Assembly (NCBI GenBank): GCA_016215325.1
Contig: JACRJV010000008.1
Coordinates: forward strand, 1 to 33,316
Length of the DNA: 33,316 nt
Direction: 5' to 3'
DNA from: Candidatus Uhrbacteria bacterium
GTDB taxonomy: Bacteria > Patescibacteriota > Patescibacteriia > JACRJV01
Below are positions 7,328-15,799 of the stretch, piece by piece (positions within the stretch are counted from its first letter, which is position 1; each line of letters opens with the position of its first letter). The translations under genes and the position numbers were made by a program. The notes under the pieces were generated by a model. It saw nothing but the letters and a program-made list of their open reading frames with translations, had not been told where the DNA came from and searched no databases.

Positions 7328-8467
7328 CTAGGAATGAGAGAGGTCGGCAACAAACGCTTCGAGCGGCTGAGCGGACGGTGCGGGCAACTCCAAAAGCGAT
7401 TCCGCGACTGCCATGAATAGTGGCAACATGAGATCAGCGGAAGAAGCGATCATTGCTCGCCGCCGGATAAAGATGTCGAGTGTTCGGAGAATTTGCGCAA
7501 CGGATTTGCTGTGGGCGTACTGGCCCACGGCTTTTTTGCGTAACGGAGTAACACCATCGAGTACAACTTGTTGTGCGGCCAGTAACGCTTGACGAAAGAA
7601 TTCGATCATTCCATCCAACAAGCGGACTGGGTCCCCCCCGTCTTCCTGGTATTGCTGGAGCTGCCGGATCGCGGCGCTGGCTTGAGCGCCCGCCATATGC
7701 TGCGCGAGGGAGAGAATATCCGATTCAATCACACGGCCGACCACAAGCTGTGCGATATCCATGGTAATGGAACCGTTCGTTTCTAACGAGAGCACCTGCC
7801 CCAGCAATGACTCTGCATCCCGTAATCCCCCATCGGATTGATCCGCAATGGCCTGCAGCACCTCGAGATCGACCTGTCGGTGTTCCAGCGTAGCGATGTG
7901 CTGAAGGCGCTCTACGATGTCAACCGATGCAATCCGCCCAAAATGGAATCGCTGGCAGCGCGAAAGGATCGTGGCGGGGAACTTATGAATTTCGGTTGTC
8001 GCCAGAATAAATACCACATGCTCTGGCGGTTCTTCAAGGGTTTTAAGGAGTGCATTAAACGCCGATAGCGATAGCATGTGCGCCTCATCGATAATAAAAA
8101 TTTTTTTCTTCCCACCGGCGGAAGCGACCCGAGCGGCGGCAATAATATTATCGCGCACATGGTCAACCCCGGTATTGCTTGCCGCGTCCACTTCAATCAA
8201 ATCGAGGCAGCTGCCCGAGAGCATGCTTTGACAGGACGAGCATGTATTGCATGGCTCCGCAGAATCGTTGGAACGATTCAAACAATTGAGAGAGCGCGCA
8301 ACAATACGGGCGATGCTGGTTTTGCCCACACCGCGAGGGCCCGAAAAACAATAGGCATGGCCAATGTGCCCCGTCACAATTTCATTCATGAGCGTTTGCA
8401 CCACGGCGCGTTGATTGGTGACGTGGGCAAATGTGAGCGGACGATATTTTCGATACAGGACAGACAT
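7328..8467 (-). CDS. dnaX: DNA polymerase III clamp-loader subunit (gamma-length DnaX)
   Basis: ATPase subunit that loads the sliding clamp during replication. Walker A GPRGVGKTS lies at 43-51, the zinc-module cysteines are C62, C73, C76 and C79, and Walker B IIDEAH is at 125-130. Sensor 1 is LATTE, the SRC motif is at 169-171, and sensor 2 lies in GGLRDAESLLGQ. At 379 residues it contains the AAA+ domains and a collar region but no tau-specific C-terminal domains that bind DnaB and the polymerase. It therefore corresponds to gamma by gene structure rather than frameshifting. It follows a conserved hypothetical gene by 10 bases and probably shares its promoter at 9250-9279. Confidence 0.95.
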   Translation of the reverse strand: MSVLYRKYRPLTFAHVTNQRAVVQTLMNEIVTGHIGHAYCFSGPRGVGKTSIARIVARSLNCLNRSNDSAEPCNTCSSCQSMLSGSCLDLIEVDAASNTGVDHVRDNIIAAARVASAGGKKKIFIIDEAHMLSLSAFNALLKTLEEPPEHVVFILATTEIHKFPATILSRCQRFHFGRIASVDIVERLQHIATLEHRQVDLEVLQAIADQSDGGLRDAESLLGQVLSLETNGSITMDIAQLVVGRVIESDILSLAQHMAGAQASAAIRQLQQYQEDGGDPVRLLDGMIEFFRQALLAAQQVVLDGVTPLRKKAVGQYAHSKSVAQILRTLDIFIRRRAMIASSADLMLPLFMAVAESLLELPAPSAQPLEAFVADLSHS

Positions 8468-8477
8468 GGGATCACTG

Positions 8478-9194
8478 TTAAAAACTTGGCAACAACGATG
8501 AGATGTCGTTATTCAATGGATCGATCGGATCCAGAGGAGTATTGGCCGCAATGGGGGGAGTCGTCGGAGATGAGGAAATCGAAGCGATCGAAGGTTTGAT
8601 AATGTTTTCCACAGCCGCCCAGGGGCTCATTCCACCGCGTGGCACCAACAAGACTACCTCATCCCCTGGTTGACCATGGTAATACGTAATGGAGGCGCCG
8701 AGGACATGGTAGGATCGTCCGGCGCTCACAACCGCGAAGCCTCCATCAGCAGCATCGGGCTCCAGGACACCAACGCGCCGTTCTCGTTCCACCGGGCCAA
8801 TTTGCTTATACACAAATTGACCATTCCCCCGAATGATGAGTTTGAGCCGGTCGCCATCCACGAGTTTTGACTTAGAAGCATAATTGGGCGGGACGGGATA
8901 TTGTTTTGTATCATCCCCCAACATCGCGTAGCCATTAAACACTCCTTCTACAATGCGGTCGCTGCTTTGTTCTGGCATGCCAGCGTTGACCTCCGGCGGG
9001 AGCGGGGAGGCATGCGTCGGTTCGGCTTGTTCTGACTTTGCCAACGCGTCGCGCACTTGGACAATAAGAGCGCTCGCATTATCCAAGAGTTCCCGATATT
9101 TTTGGAACTCATGATGATGCGAGCAGCTCGATGGATTCACGGGCGTTGCTGGGCTGGAAACGTTCTCTTGGGTGGGTATTTGATATTGGTCCAT
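8478..9194 (-). CDS. Conserved CPR-type hypothetical protein upstream of dnaX
   Basis: A 238-residue soluble protein with no signal peptide or membrane segment. After a low-complexity N terminus with a HHH cluster there is a short helix (about 30-55) and a disordered stretch. A compact beta-rich domain follows (about 78-190), containing VEGVFNGYAMLGDD, YPVPPNYASKSKLVDGDRLKL and PRGGMSPWAAVENII. The tail is Ser/Pro/Thr-rich and acidic. The middle domain resembles conserved proteins I associate with Parcubacteria; I cannot assign a function. The DGDRLKL and FVYKQIGPVER pattern would fit a small beta-barrel. It is probably transcribed with dnaX from the strong promoter behind it. The start follows a leader that has no G on the coding strand and no Shine-Dalgarno sequence. 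Confidence 0.75.
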   Translation of the reverse strand: MDQYQIPTQENVSSPATPVNPSSCSHHHEFQKYRELLDNASALIVQVRDALAKSEQAEPTHASPLPPEVNAGMPEQSSDRIVEGVFNGYAMLGDDTKQYPVPPNYASKSKLVDGDRLKLIIRGNGQFVYKQIGPVERERRVGVLEPDAADGGFAVVSAGRSYHVLGASITYYHGQPGDEVVLLVPRGGMSPWAAVENIIKPSIASISSSPTTPPIAANTPLDPIDPLNNDISSLLPSF

Positions 9195-9249
9195 ATTTTG
9201 TTTATTAATTTATTGTATTGGTTTGTTGATTTATTGTTTTGTGAGTTTT

Positions 9250-9279
9250 AGTATAGAACAGTGCTGCCGTCTACGTCAA
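9250..9279 (-). promoter_or_regulatory. Strong sigma-70-type promoter with a G-free leader
   Basis: On the minus strand TTGACG (9279-9274) and TATACT (9255-9250) are separated by 18 bases, close to consensus. Transcription should start near 9243. From the -10 region to the ATG at 9194 the transcribed strand sense contains no G (no C on the plus strand from 9193 to 9258). The leader, about 50 bases, is therefore A/U/C only and largely unable to fold. It drives the 238-residue gene and probably dnaX. Confidence 0.8.
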
Positions 9280-9283
9280 CAAT

Positions 9284-11848
9284 CTAGAGTTTCCAGTCGA
9301 CGGCCTCTTCGGCGGGTGGTTCTACTGGTTCGGTCTTCATGGTCCGTTCAAGGATTTCTTGCTCAACAATACGGCGATCTCGGCCGTATTTCAATCGGCT
9401 CAACTGACGTGCAGCTTCGGCAAATTCGCTATTGCCCGGCCCCAACGATAAACTCTTCATTGTAAACGGGCGCGACCCTTGGTTGCGGATCAAGAGTTTG
9501 ACGTAGGCGTGGTACGCTTCCACATTGATCATGTCGTACTTATTAAATGTGGGCGCGAATTCTTTTTCTAAAATTTCGGCATCTTCAATGCCAATGCGGA
9601 AACTCATCATGGTGCCAGCATTGCCCAACACCGCGTCGCGGATTTTTGTCTCTTGGCGTTCCACAAGTTGCCCCATGTATTGATGGGCGATAACAAGATT
9701 TAAGCGGTATTTGCGGGCTTCCGAAAGAATCGTCGCGATGGAGTCGGTGATGAAATTTTGAAACTCATCAATATACAAATAAAAGTCATGGTGATCCCGT
9801 TGAGGGACATCGGTGCGCGAAAGGGCCGCCATCAAAATTTTACCCACCATGATCATGCCGATTAAGTATGCGTTAATATCCCCAAGCCGCCCTTTGCTCA
9901 AATTCACCAAGAAGATCTTCTTTTGGTCCATGAGATCGCGGATGTTAAACGCGCTATTCTGCTGGGCAATAATCGGGCGCATCATGTCATTGGCCACAAA
10001 CTGCGTGAGTTTGGACGTAATATAGGGCACCATGTTTTGCAGCGACGCTTCCCCGCCGGCCTTTTCCGCCTCTTTGGTCCAAAAGTCTTTTACGACCGGA
10101 TTGGCACAGTGGTCGAGTTTATATCGCCGGAAATTTTTGTCGGCAAGCACCTTGGGGATCTCCATGAGTGTGGAACCGCTTTCGGGGTCTTCCATCACCA
10201 GAAGCATTGCATTGCGCATGTATTGCTCAAACATCGGCCCTCCGGTCTGCCGCAGGTCGTACAACTTATCGAATATCTTAATCATCTCATTAATGACAAA
10301 TGTTTTCTGCTCCGGATAGCGTGCATCAAACTCCAGCAAATTGAGTCCCATGGGCCGCTCCACATCGCTGGGATTAAAATACACCACATCCTCTGCGCGC
10401 TCTGGCGGGATGCGTTCCAAAATATCCTCCACCAGCTCCCCATGCGGATCGATGATCCCGACCCCGCTGCCATTGGCCGCATCTTGGATGGCCATGCGAG
10501 TCATGAGCACGGATTTCCCCACACCAGACCGACCGATGATATACACGTGCCGGCGCCGGTCGTCGGGCAAAATCCGAATAGTCTTGCGAATCCCGCGAAA
10601 ATCCGACTCTCCTAATACGATGCCTTCGGTGGGCAACTCTACCGGAGGTGGCGCCTTCTTGGCCGCAAGCCAGCGGATATTGGGCGTATCGGTATCCGGC
10701 AGCGGGAAATGCACAATGCTCGAAAATTCTTCGCTATTCAAAATCGCGCTTTGGTGCGGATTGTGCGTGCGGTAAATAAAGTCGCGAACGAACGCTTCCA
10801 ATCGGAAGGGTTTTTTGAGCTGCAGGGCATTCCCATATTCAAAAATCGTATACTGGGAGAATGCACTCATCATGTTTTCGAGTTGGCCCTGGGCTCGCAT
10901 GACCGTAGGGGCGCTCACCAGTAAGCGAATGGTTGTCGAGATACCGACTTTTGAAATTTTCTCTTCGATGTTCTTGACCACCTCTTCTTCCTTGGGCGAA
11001 AGCCGGCTGGCTTCATGATTGTTTACCTCATCTTTTTTCTGGGTGAATACTTTAAAAACGCCCATCAGCTCGAACACCACGCGCAAGAAAATCGATCGCT
11101 GGGACAACCGCACCGCCTCCGCCAAATGCGTCCCCTTCTGCATCTGGTGGATGAGTCGCTTACCCTTCCGACGCCAAGAACGATTGGCGGCAGTAAAGAC
11201 GAGCTGGACCACTGCTCCTTCATTTTCTTCAACGCGGCTTAACACGTTCGTGATTGCGTTAAGCGGATCCGAGTCCAATGTCCGGTACGATTTGAGCGGG
11301 AAAAACGGTTCCCGTTTGAGTTTAAGGTACCCCGCAGCAACCACACCCCGGGCCTGAAACATATTGTAATCGGGGATGACTTCGACATTGGCTTCGGAAT
11401 ATTGGGCGTGAATATGCTCAGTCACGACTTCGGCCAATTGGATCGGGACCGCAACATAAAATGAAATTAATTTTTGATGCGCGACAATTTCAAACGAAAA
11501 TGGCTTGGTGAGCCTCCACCAACGCGCGGGCCGCGTAAGCGAAACGAGCGTTGCCATGAGCGTCTCGGCCACCGCTATACGTTCCCGCAGCTTGTCGTGC
11601 GTCATTTCTTGGGGCTGATCGCTGGCTGCCTCCTTCGGCATTGTCACCAACATCACGACCATGTGGAATGCCTGTCGGCGCTCCAAGCGGCCAATGATAA
11701 TCGATTGGAGAATAATGGCCGCAATAACCAAAATAATCAACGTGATGAGCACGAGTCCTGCAAACACAAACGTGCCGCTGTCCGCTGAAGGGAATATCGG
11801 TTGTTGCCCCGAGGAGGCGAATGTCCATTGCAATAAAACAGCGAACAT
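9284..11848 (-). CDS. TraG/VirD4/HerA-like membrane-anchored ATPase (orphan coupling-protein-like)
   Basis: An 854-residue ATPase of the FtsK-HerA superfamily. One membrane helix lies at about 27-53. It is followed by a large N-terminal region (about 60-400) of the kind seen in CPR homologues, then the motor domain. Walker A IIGRSGVGKS is at about 436-445, followed by GIIDPHGELVEDIL, and Walker B YLYIDEFQNF lies near 688-697 with the downstream SEARKYRLNLVIAHQY segment typical of TraG/TraD-type proteins. The family pumps DNA or couples substrates to type IV secretion. No other secretion genes are present here, so its task (DNA transfer, uptake or segregation) is open. The frame extends to 11965, but the ATG at 11848 gives a natural N-terminal anchor. 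It follows its partner gene by 20 bases. Confidence 0.85.
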   Translation of the reverse strand: MFAVLLQWTFASSGQQPIFPSADSGTFVFAGLVLITLIILVIAAIILQSIIIGRLERRQAFHMVVMLVTMPKEAASDQPQEMTHDKLRERIAVAETLMATLVSLTRPARWWRLTKPFSFEIVAHQKLISFYVAVPIQLAEVVTEHIHAQYSEANVEVIPDYNMFQARGVVAAGYLKLKREPFFPLKSYRTLDSDPLNAITNVLSRVEENEGAVVQLVFTAANRSWRRKGKRLIHQMQKGTHLAEAVRLSQRSIFLRVVFELMGVFKVFTQKKDEVNNHEASRLSPKEEEVVKNIEEKISKVGISTTIRLLVSAPTVMRAQGQLENMMSAFSQYTIFEYGNALQLKKPFRLEAFVRDFIYRTHNPHQSAILNSEEFSSIVHFPLPDTDTPNIRWLAAKKAPPPVELPTEGIVLGESDFRGIRKTIRILPDDRRRHVYIIGRSGVGKSVLMTRMAIQDAANGSGVGIIDPHGELVEDILERIPPERAEDVVYFNPSDVERPMGLNLLEFDARYPEQKTFVINEMIKIFDKLYDLRQTGGPMFEQYMRNAMLLVMEDPESGSTLMEIPKVLADKNFRRYKLDHCANPVVKDFWTKEAEKAGGEASLQNMVPYITSKLTQFVANDMMRPIIAQQNSAFNIRDLMDQKKIFLVNLSKGRLGDINAYLIGMIMVGKILMAALSRTDVPQRDHHDFYLYIDEFQNFITDSIATILSEARKYRLNLVIAHQYMGQLVERQETKIRDAVLGNAGTMMSFRIGIEDAEILEKEFAPTFNKYDMINVEAYHAYVKLLIRNQGSRPFTMKSLSLGPGNSEFAEAARQLSRLKYGRDRRIVEQEILERTMKTEPVEPPAEEAVDWKL

Positions 11849-11868
11849 GATGGTATCGTCATGGATCA

Positions 11869-12402
11869 CTACTCTCGTCGTCGAAGCTCGAGCAGCTGAT
11901 CCGTTTTGATCTTTGCTTCTTGTTCTAAGAAGAAGCGGTTGGCGCCGGGGATCATCCCCAACCATTTCCGGATGAGCTCTGCGATTTGGCGGGCTACGGC
12001 GCGCGAATGTTCGAGTAGCACTTGGATGGCGGCGGCAATGCGTTCGCCCTCTTTCCGGAATGCAACCTGGATCGGCGGTGGCAAGGCGCTAAAGTCTTGT
12101 TCCAATCCTTCCGAAAGAATCGCTTCAATCTGCTGGAGTTCTTCGGCCGCACCGGCCGGCAGGGGCGCACTCTGGGGTTGTGCTGTGGGATGGGCAGGAA
12201 GGCCCACCGGCGAGGGTGCCGGAGTTTCGGCCGTGCCACCGCCAGAACCCTCCTGTTGCTCGACTTGCGCTTCGCCCGGCGCGACAGGGCTCGGGCGAAG
12301 TTCTCCCCCATGGTCAAGGCGCGCCTGTTCCGACGTACTGGCTCCCGGGGGAGGAAAAATTTTCTCTGAAGGATCGGAGACCCGCGAAAACGCATCGGCC
12401 AT
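11869..12402 (-). CDS. Low-complexity/helical partner protein of the TraG-like ATPase
   Basis: A 177-residue protein. The first 90 residues are Pro/Ala/Glu/Gln-rich and probably disordered. The last 80 form a conserved-looking helical block with ALPPPIQVAFRKEGERIA, IRKWLGMIPGANRFFLEQEA and KIKTDQLLEL. I recognise this block as one that tends to precede the TraG-like ATPase in CPR genomes, but no function is known to me. The sequence IPGANRFFLEQEAKIKTD could be an interaction motif. The frame is open from a GTG at 12417, which would leave almost no leader after the promoter at 12432-12461, so the ATG at 12402 is preferred. It is the first gene of a two-gene operon. Confidence 0.7.
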   Translation of the reverse strand: MADAFSRVSDPSEKIFPPPGASTSEQARLDHGGELRPSPVAPGEAQVEQQEGSGGGTAETPAPSPVGLPAHPTAQPQSAPLPAGAAEELQQIEAILSEGLEQDFSALPPPIQVAFRKEGERIAAAIQVLLEHSRAVARQIAELIRKWLGMIPGANRFFLEQEAKIKTDQLLELRRRE

Positions 12403-12431
12403 ACTGGAAGTATGCACAGATTAATACTGAT

Positions 12432-12461
12432 ATTATACCATTTTCTCCTGTCTGGAGTCTA
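12432..12461 (-). promoter_or_regulatory. Promoter of the TraG-like operon, back to back with cysS
   Basis: On the minus strand TAGACT (12461-12456) and a perfect TATAAT (12437-12432) are separated by 18 bases. The predicted start near 12425 gives a short leader before the ATG at 12402. On the plus strand a TATACT at 12465-12470 is a -10 candidate for cysS, so the divergent promoters overlap within about 40 bases and may compete. Confidence 0.7.
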
Positions 12462-12493
12462 TGATATACTCACGGAGACAAGAATCCATAACT

Positions 12494-13951
12494 ATGTCCC
12501 TTAAGCTCTACAACACCCTCACCCGCAAAAAGGAGGTCTTCCGACCTCACAAAGGAAACACCGTAACCCTGTATACGTGTGGACCGACGGTCTACAATTT
12601 TGTCCATATTGGCAATTTGCGAACCTACGTGTTCGAAGATTTTCTCAAACGCACGCTGCTTGCACAAGGATGGCGCGTAACACACGTCATGAACATCACG
12701 GACGTTGGGCACCTTACCGATGATGCGGACGACGGGGAAGATAAAGTGGAACGCGCTGCGGCCAAACAGCAGATGTCCGCCTGGCAACTTTCCGCCTTTT
12801 ACACCAAGGCGTTTGAGCACGATATTGCTCAATTAAATATTACCCCCCCAATGGTGTGGTGCAAGGCAACCGATTACATCCAGGAACAGGTCAAACTCAT
12901 TCAAACACTCGAGAAAAAAGGGGTTGCATACCGTTTAGAGGATGGCATCTATTTTGACACCTCACAATTCCCTTCGTACGGGCGACTCGCACGCCTGGAT
13001 ATGAAGGGGCTCAAAGCCGGGGCGCGCATCGAAGTCGCCCAAGGCAAACGCAACCCAACGGACTTTGCGCTCTGGAAGTTGAGCACCCCGCAGGGTACTC
13101 ATCCCGAGCCGATCGGGAAATCTCATCCAAAAACAAAGCGTCAAATGGAGTGGCCCTCCCCCTGGGGGGTTGGGTTCCCCGGCTGGCATATTGAGTGCTC
13201 TGCCATGAGCATGGCGTTGTTAAAACTCCCCATCGATATCCATTGCGGCGGCATTGATCATATCCCGGTTCACCATACGAATGAGATTGCCCAGAGCGAG
13301 GCAGCAACCGGAAAACAATTTGTACGCGTTTGGATGCATGGAGCATTCCTCACCATCAAAAAAGGGAAAATGGCAAAAAGCGAAGGCAATTTTCTGACGC
13401 TCTCCACACTGCAAGACCAAGGATTTGATCCATTGAGCTATCGCTACCTCCTGACGACCGCCCACTATCGTAAGGCGCTTGATTTTAGCAACCAAAGTTT
13501 AGAGGCCGCGCAGGAATCATACCGCCACCTCAAAAACAGTTTGCGGCAGCGCGGGATATTTAAAACCAAGACCACCAAGCGGCCATCGTCCAAAGCAAAA
13601 AAACAATGGATGGCCTTTTTGAACGCAATCAACGATGATTTGAATATCCCCGAGGCAATGGCCGTTGTTTGGCAGAGCGTTCGCATGACCGCAATCGATC
13701 TACCATCTCTCAAATGGTTGATCGAAGAAATGGATCACATTCTGGGACTGGACTTGACCAAACCCGACCACGAGGCAATCCCGGAAGATATCCAACAGAT
13801 GGTCGCCCGGCGCGAACAAGCGCGGCGTGACAAGCAATGGACACGGGCGGATGAGCTGCGCCGGCTCATTGAACATTCCGGATATCGTATCGAAGATAGC
13901 AGTACCGGCGCACGGGTGACGTTCACTGGTCGCCCGCACTCAACAGCATGA
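12494..13951 (+). CDS. cysS: Cysteinyl-tRNA synthetase
   Basis: Class I synthetase that charges tRNA-Cys (485 residues, normal length). The N-terminal zinc ligand is C29 in TCGPTVYN and the HIGH-type motif is HIGN at 38-41. Further zinc ligands lie in WHIECS and in the GGIDHIPVHHTNEIAQSE segment. The KMSKS-type loop reads KMAKSEGNF at about residue 293. The C-terminal helical domain ends with the usual RREQARRDKQWTRADELR segment. The frame is open from 12461, but the ATG at 12494 gives the canonical MSLKLYNTLTRKKE N terminus. Its last 29 bases overlap the 3' end of tgt on the opposite strand. Confidence 0.96.
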   Translation: MSLKLYNTLTRKKEVFRPHKGNTVTLYTCGPTVYNFVHIGNLRTYVFEDFLKRTLLAQGWRVTHVMNITDVGHLTDDADDGEDKVERAAAKQQMSAWQLSAFYTKAFEHDIAQLNITPPMVWCKATDYIQEQVKLIQTLEKKGVAYRLEDGIYFDTSQFPSYGRLARLDMKGLKAGARIEVAQGKRNPTDFALWKLSTPQGTHPEPIGKSHPKTKRQMEWPSPWGVGFPGWHIECSAMSMALLKLPIDIHCGGIDHIPVHHTNEIAQSEAATGKQFVRVWMHGAFLTIKKGKMAKSEGNFLTLSTLQDQGFDPLSYRYLLTTAHYRKALDFSNQSLEAAQESYRHLKNSLRQRGIFKTKTTKRPSSKAKKQWMAFLNAINDDLNIPEAMAVVWQSVRMTAIDLPSLKWLIEEMDHILGLDLTKPDHEAIPEDIQQMVARREQARRDKQWTRADELRRLIEHSGYRIEDSSTGARVTFTGRPHSTA

Positions 13952-15110
13952 GCGCTTGCCTCTTGAATGACGAGAACTGCCCGTCGATAATCGAAATCCG
14001 GATATCGCTCATCAGCTGATTGAAGAATCGGACGTTGTGGAATGTTGCAATCTCGGCCGCCCGAGGCTGTTTTGTTTTAAAGAGTTCCCGGATTTGGCTG
14101 CGCGATAGCGCCTGCTCGCCCGTACAGCACCAGCCGTGGCAGTCCTGTTCAATCCGCCGCGCATCCTGCTGGTAGACACCCTTGGTAACATCCAGGCGGC
14201 CACGGCGCGTCCAGATCCACCCATGGCGGGCTTCGCGCGTGGGGACAACGCAATCAAACGTATCGATCCCCTGTTCTACGCACTGCAATAAATCTTCGAT
14301 GCGACCAATCCCGAGCAAATGCCGGGGGCGCTCTTCATCTAACAGGGGAACAACCCAGTTCAGTTCTTGATACGTTTTGCGTTTGGTGTCGCCGTAGGAA
14401 TCGCCGAACGACCCTCCGATCGCAACGCCTTCAAATGGCAAATCCCGAATCGCCTTGGCACTGAACTGCCGCAGGTCTTGGAAACGACCCCCCTGGATAA
14501 TCCCATAGAGGAGCTGCGTTCCGTGATCCACATCCACGCAACGCTTTGCCCAGCGATGGGTCCGCTCCATTGCAGCCTTGGAATACTCGTAATTTGCCAG
14601 CGGGGATGAACATTCATCAAAGGCAAAGATGATATCGGCCCCCAATTGCCGCTGAATCCGCATCGATGTTTCAGCGTCAAGATACGACTCCCGATCGTCC
14701 ACGGTAAAATACACGCCGTCCTCGGCGATCTGATTCAGCCGAGGGCGCTTGGGTCGGCTTACAACGGACTTCAACAATTTCCCGACTCCTTCTTCGCGTG
14801 CAGCGCCCAAGCTAAATACCTGGAATCCACCCGAATCCGTCATAATCGGATGATTCCAATCCATGTCGATATGCAGCCCTTGATAGCGCTCAAGCCCCTC
14901 ATCACCCAGTTCTTGCCAGCGATGATAGGTATTGACCATTAATACTGAGGTTTTCGCATCTTCTAATTGCGGCGTGGTCATGCACCGAACCACGCCATTG
15001 GTACCGACAATCGCGTATGCTGGCGTAGGTAGTTCCCCGTGGGCAGTATGAATAATTCCCGCGCGAGCGCGGGAATGAGGGTCTTTTTGGACAATATCAA
15101 ATGCGGGCAT
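13923..15110 (-). CDS. tgt: tRNA-guanine transglycosylase with an altered zinc site
   Basis: Exchanges guanine 34 of GUN-anticodon tRNAs for a queuosine precursor or queuine. The 395-residue TIM barrel has the base-recognition segment TDSGGFQVFSL with D92, the LYGIIQGG loop, and the nucleophile D286 in FDCVVPTREARHG. The zinc loop departs from the usual C-X-C-X2-C...H: here C324, G326 in place of the middle Cys, C329 and H358, with an extra C328 that might compensate. It starts five bases after the pseudopilin stop, with AAGGAG only one base from the ATG. No other queuosine gene is in the window, so the base inserted is unknown; queuine or preQ1 salvage is inference. Confidence 0.92.
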   Translation of the reverse strand: MPAFDIVQKDPHSRARAGIIHTAHGELPTPAYAIVGTNGVVRCMTTPQLEDAKTSVLMVNTYHRWQELGDEGLERYQGLHIDMDWNHPIMTDSGGFQVFSLGAAREEGVGKLLKSVVSRPKRPRLNQIAEDGVYFTVDDRESYLDAETSMRIQRQLGADIIFAFDECSSPLANYEYSKAAMERTHRWAKRCVDVDHGTQLLYGIIQGGRFQDLRQFSAKAIRDLPFEGVAIGGSFGDSYGDTKRKTYQELNWVVPLLDEERPRHLLGIGRIEDLLQCVEQGIDTFDCVVPTREARHGWIWTRRGRLDVTKGVYQQDARRIEQDCHGWCCTGEQALSRSQIRELFKTKQPRAAEIATFHNVRFFNQLMSDIRISIIDGQFSSFKRQALMLLSAGDQ

Positions 15111-15115
15111 ACTCC

Positions 15116-15799
15116 TTATTTCACCACCACTGCGCCCGACACCGTATTCAATGTCACTGTTCGTTGATAGCTACTTCCCGTGGGGCCGTACCCGAACGTC
15201 CAGGTGATTGTTTTGGCTTGCCACGGCCCGCAGTTTGTTTTATCGCTGCCCTCCGCAGGATCATAAACACAAATCCCATCTTTCGGAGGCACGAATTCCA
15301 CCTGCACGCCTCTCCCTGTCGTCATCAGAATCGAGTCAGTAAACACCACCGCCTCAACCGACGCAAGATCAGTGGAATCTTTTAACGGCGTTGAGGTCGT
15401 GCAAGGCGACTGGACGCTTCCACCGAGCAACACAGGCGTTACGCAGTTTGGTGTCAAATCTGCATAGCGATCGTATCCCGCGCCATCGCTGCGGACGACA
15501 ACGCCGTACCCTCCACAAGGAGTTTTCGTCTGATGCGCCGGGTCGTTGTTACACGCATGTTGAGTGCCGCTGCCATCGAACGGAGTTCCAGAACGGGTCA
15601 TGCTTTCGGTCGTTCTCAAAAACCCGGCAAAATTTTCAGCCGCTAACCGCACGGCAGTGGACTGTTTAACGCTCGTAAAGATCACAACGCCAATGCTCGC
15701 CAAAATTCCACTCACAGCAATCACCACCATGAGCTCCAACAATGTGAATCCCCTTGCGTTTGTCTTTGGCAAGGCAGGGAAATGGGAAATTTTTTTCAT
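15116..15799 (-). CDS. Type IV pilin/GspH-like prepilin
   Basis: A 227-residue prepilin. A 17-residue leader ends at G17, followed by FTLLELMVVIAVSGILASIGVV with Glu at mature position 5, the full class III signal for prepilin peptidase and N-methylation. The globular part is large and has six Cys residues, with a possible disulphide-rich loop around 85-135. It could be a minor pilin or GspH/FimT-type pseudopilin. Its ATG overlaps the TGA of the prepilin peptidase gene by four bases (ATGA), so the two are translationally coupled. tgt follows after five bases. Confidence 0.88.
   Translation of the reverse strand: MKKISHFPALPKTNARGFTLLELMVVIAVSGILASIGVVIFTSVKQSTAVRLAAENFAGFLRTTESMTRSGTPFDGSGTQHACNNDPAHQTKTPCGGYGVVVRSDGAGYDRYADLTPNCVTPVLLGGSVQSPCTTSTPLKDSTDLASVEAVVFTDSILMTTGRGVQVEFVPPKDGICVYDPAEGSDKTNCGPWQAKTITWTFGYGPTGSSYQRTVTLNTVSGAVVVK

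Noticed and set aside
9923-10615. Open frame opposite the TraG-like ATPase
   Set aside because: It lies over the Walker A region of the true gene and lacks domain or start-site evidence.
11906-12424. Open frame opposite the partner protein of the TraG-like ATPase
   Set aside because: The minus-strand frame has the conserved helical block and a promoter; the plus frame is Cys/Ser/Arg-rich without a domain.
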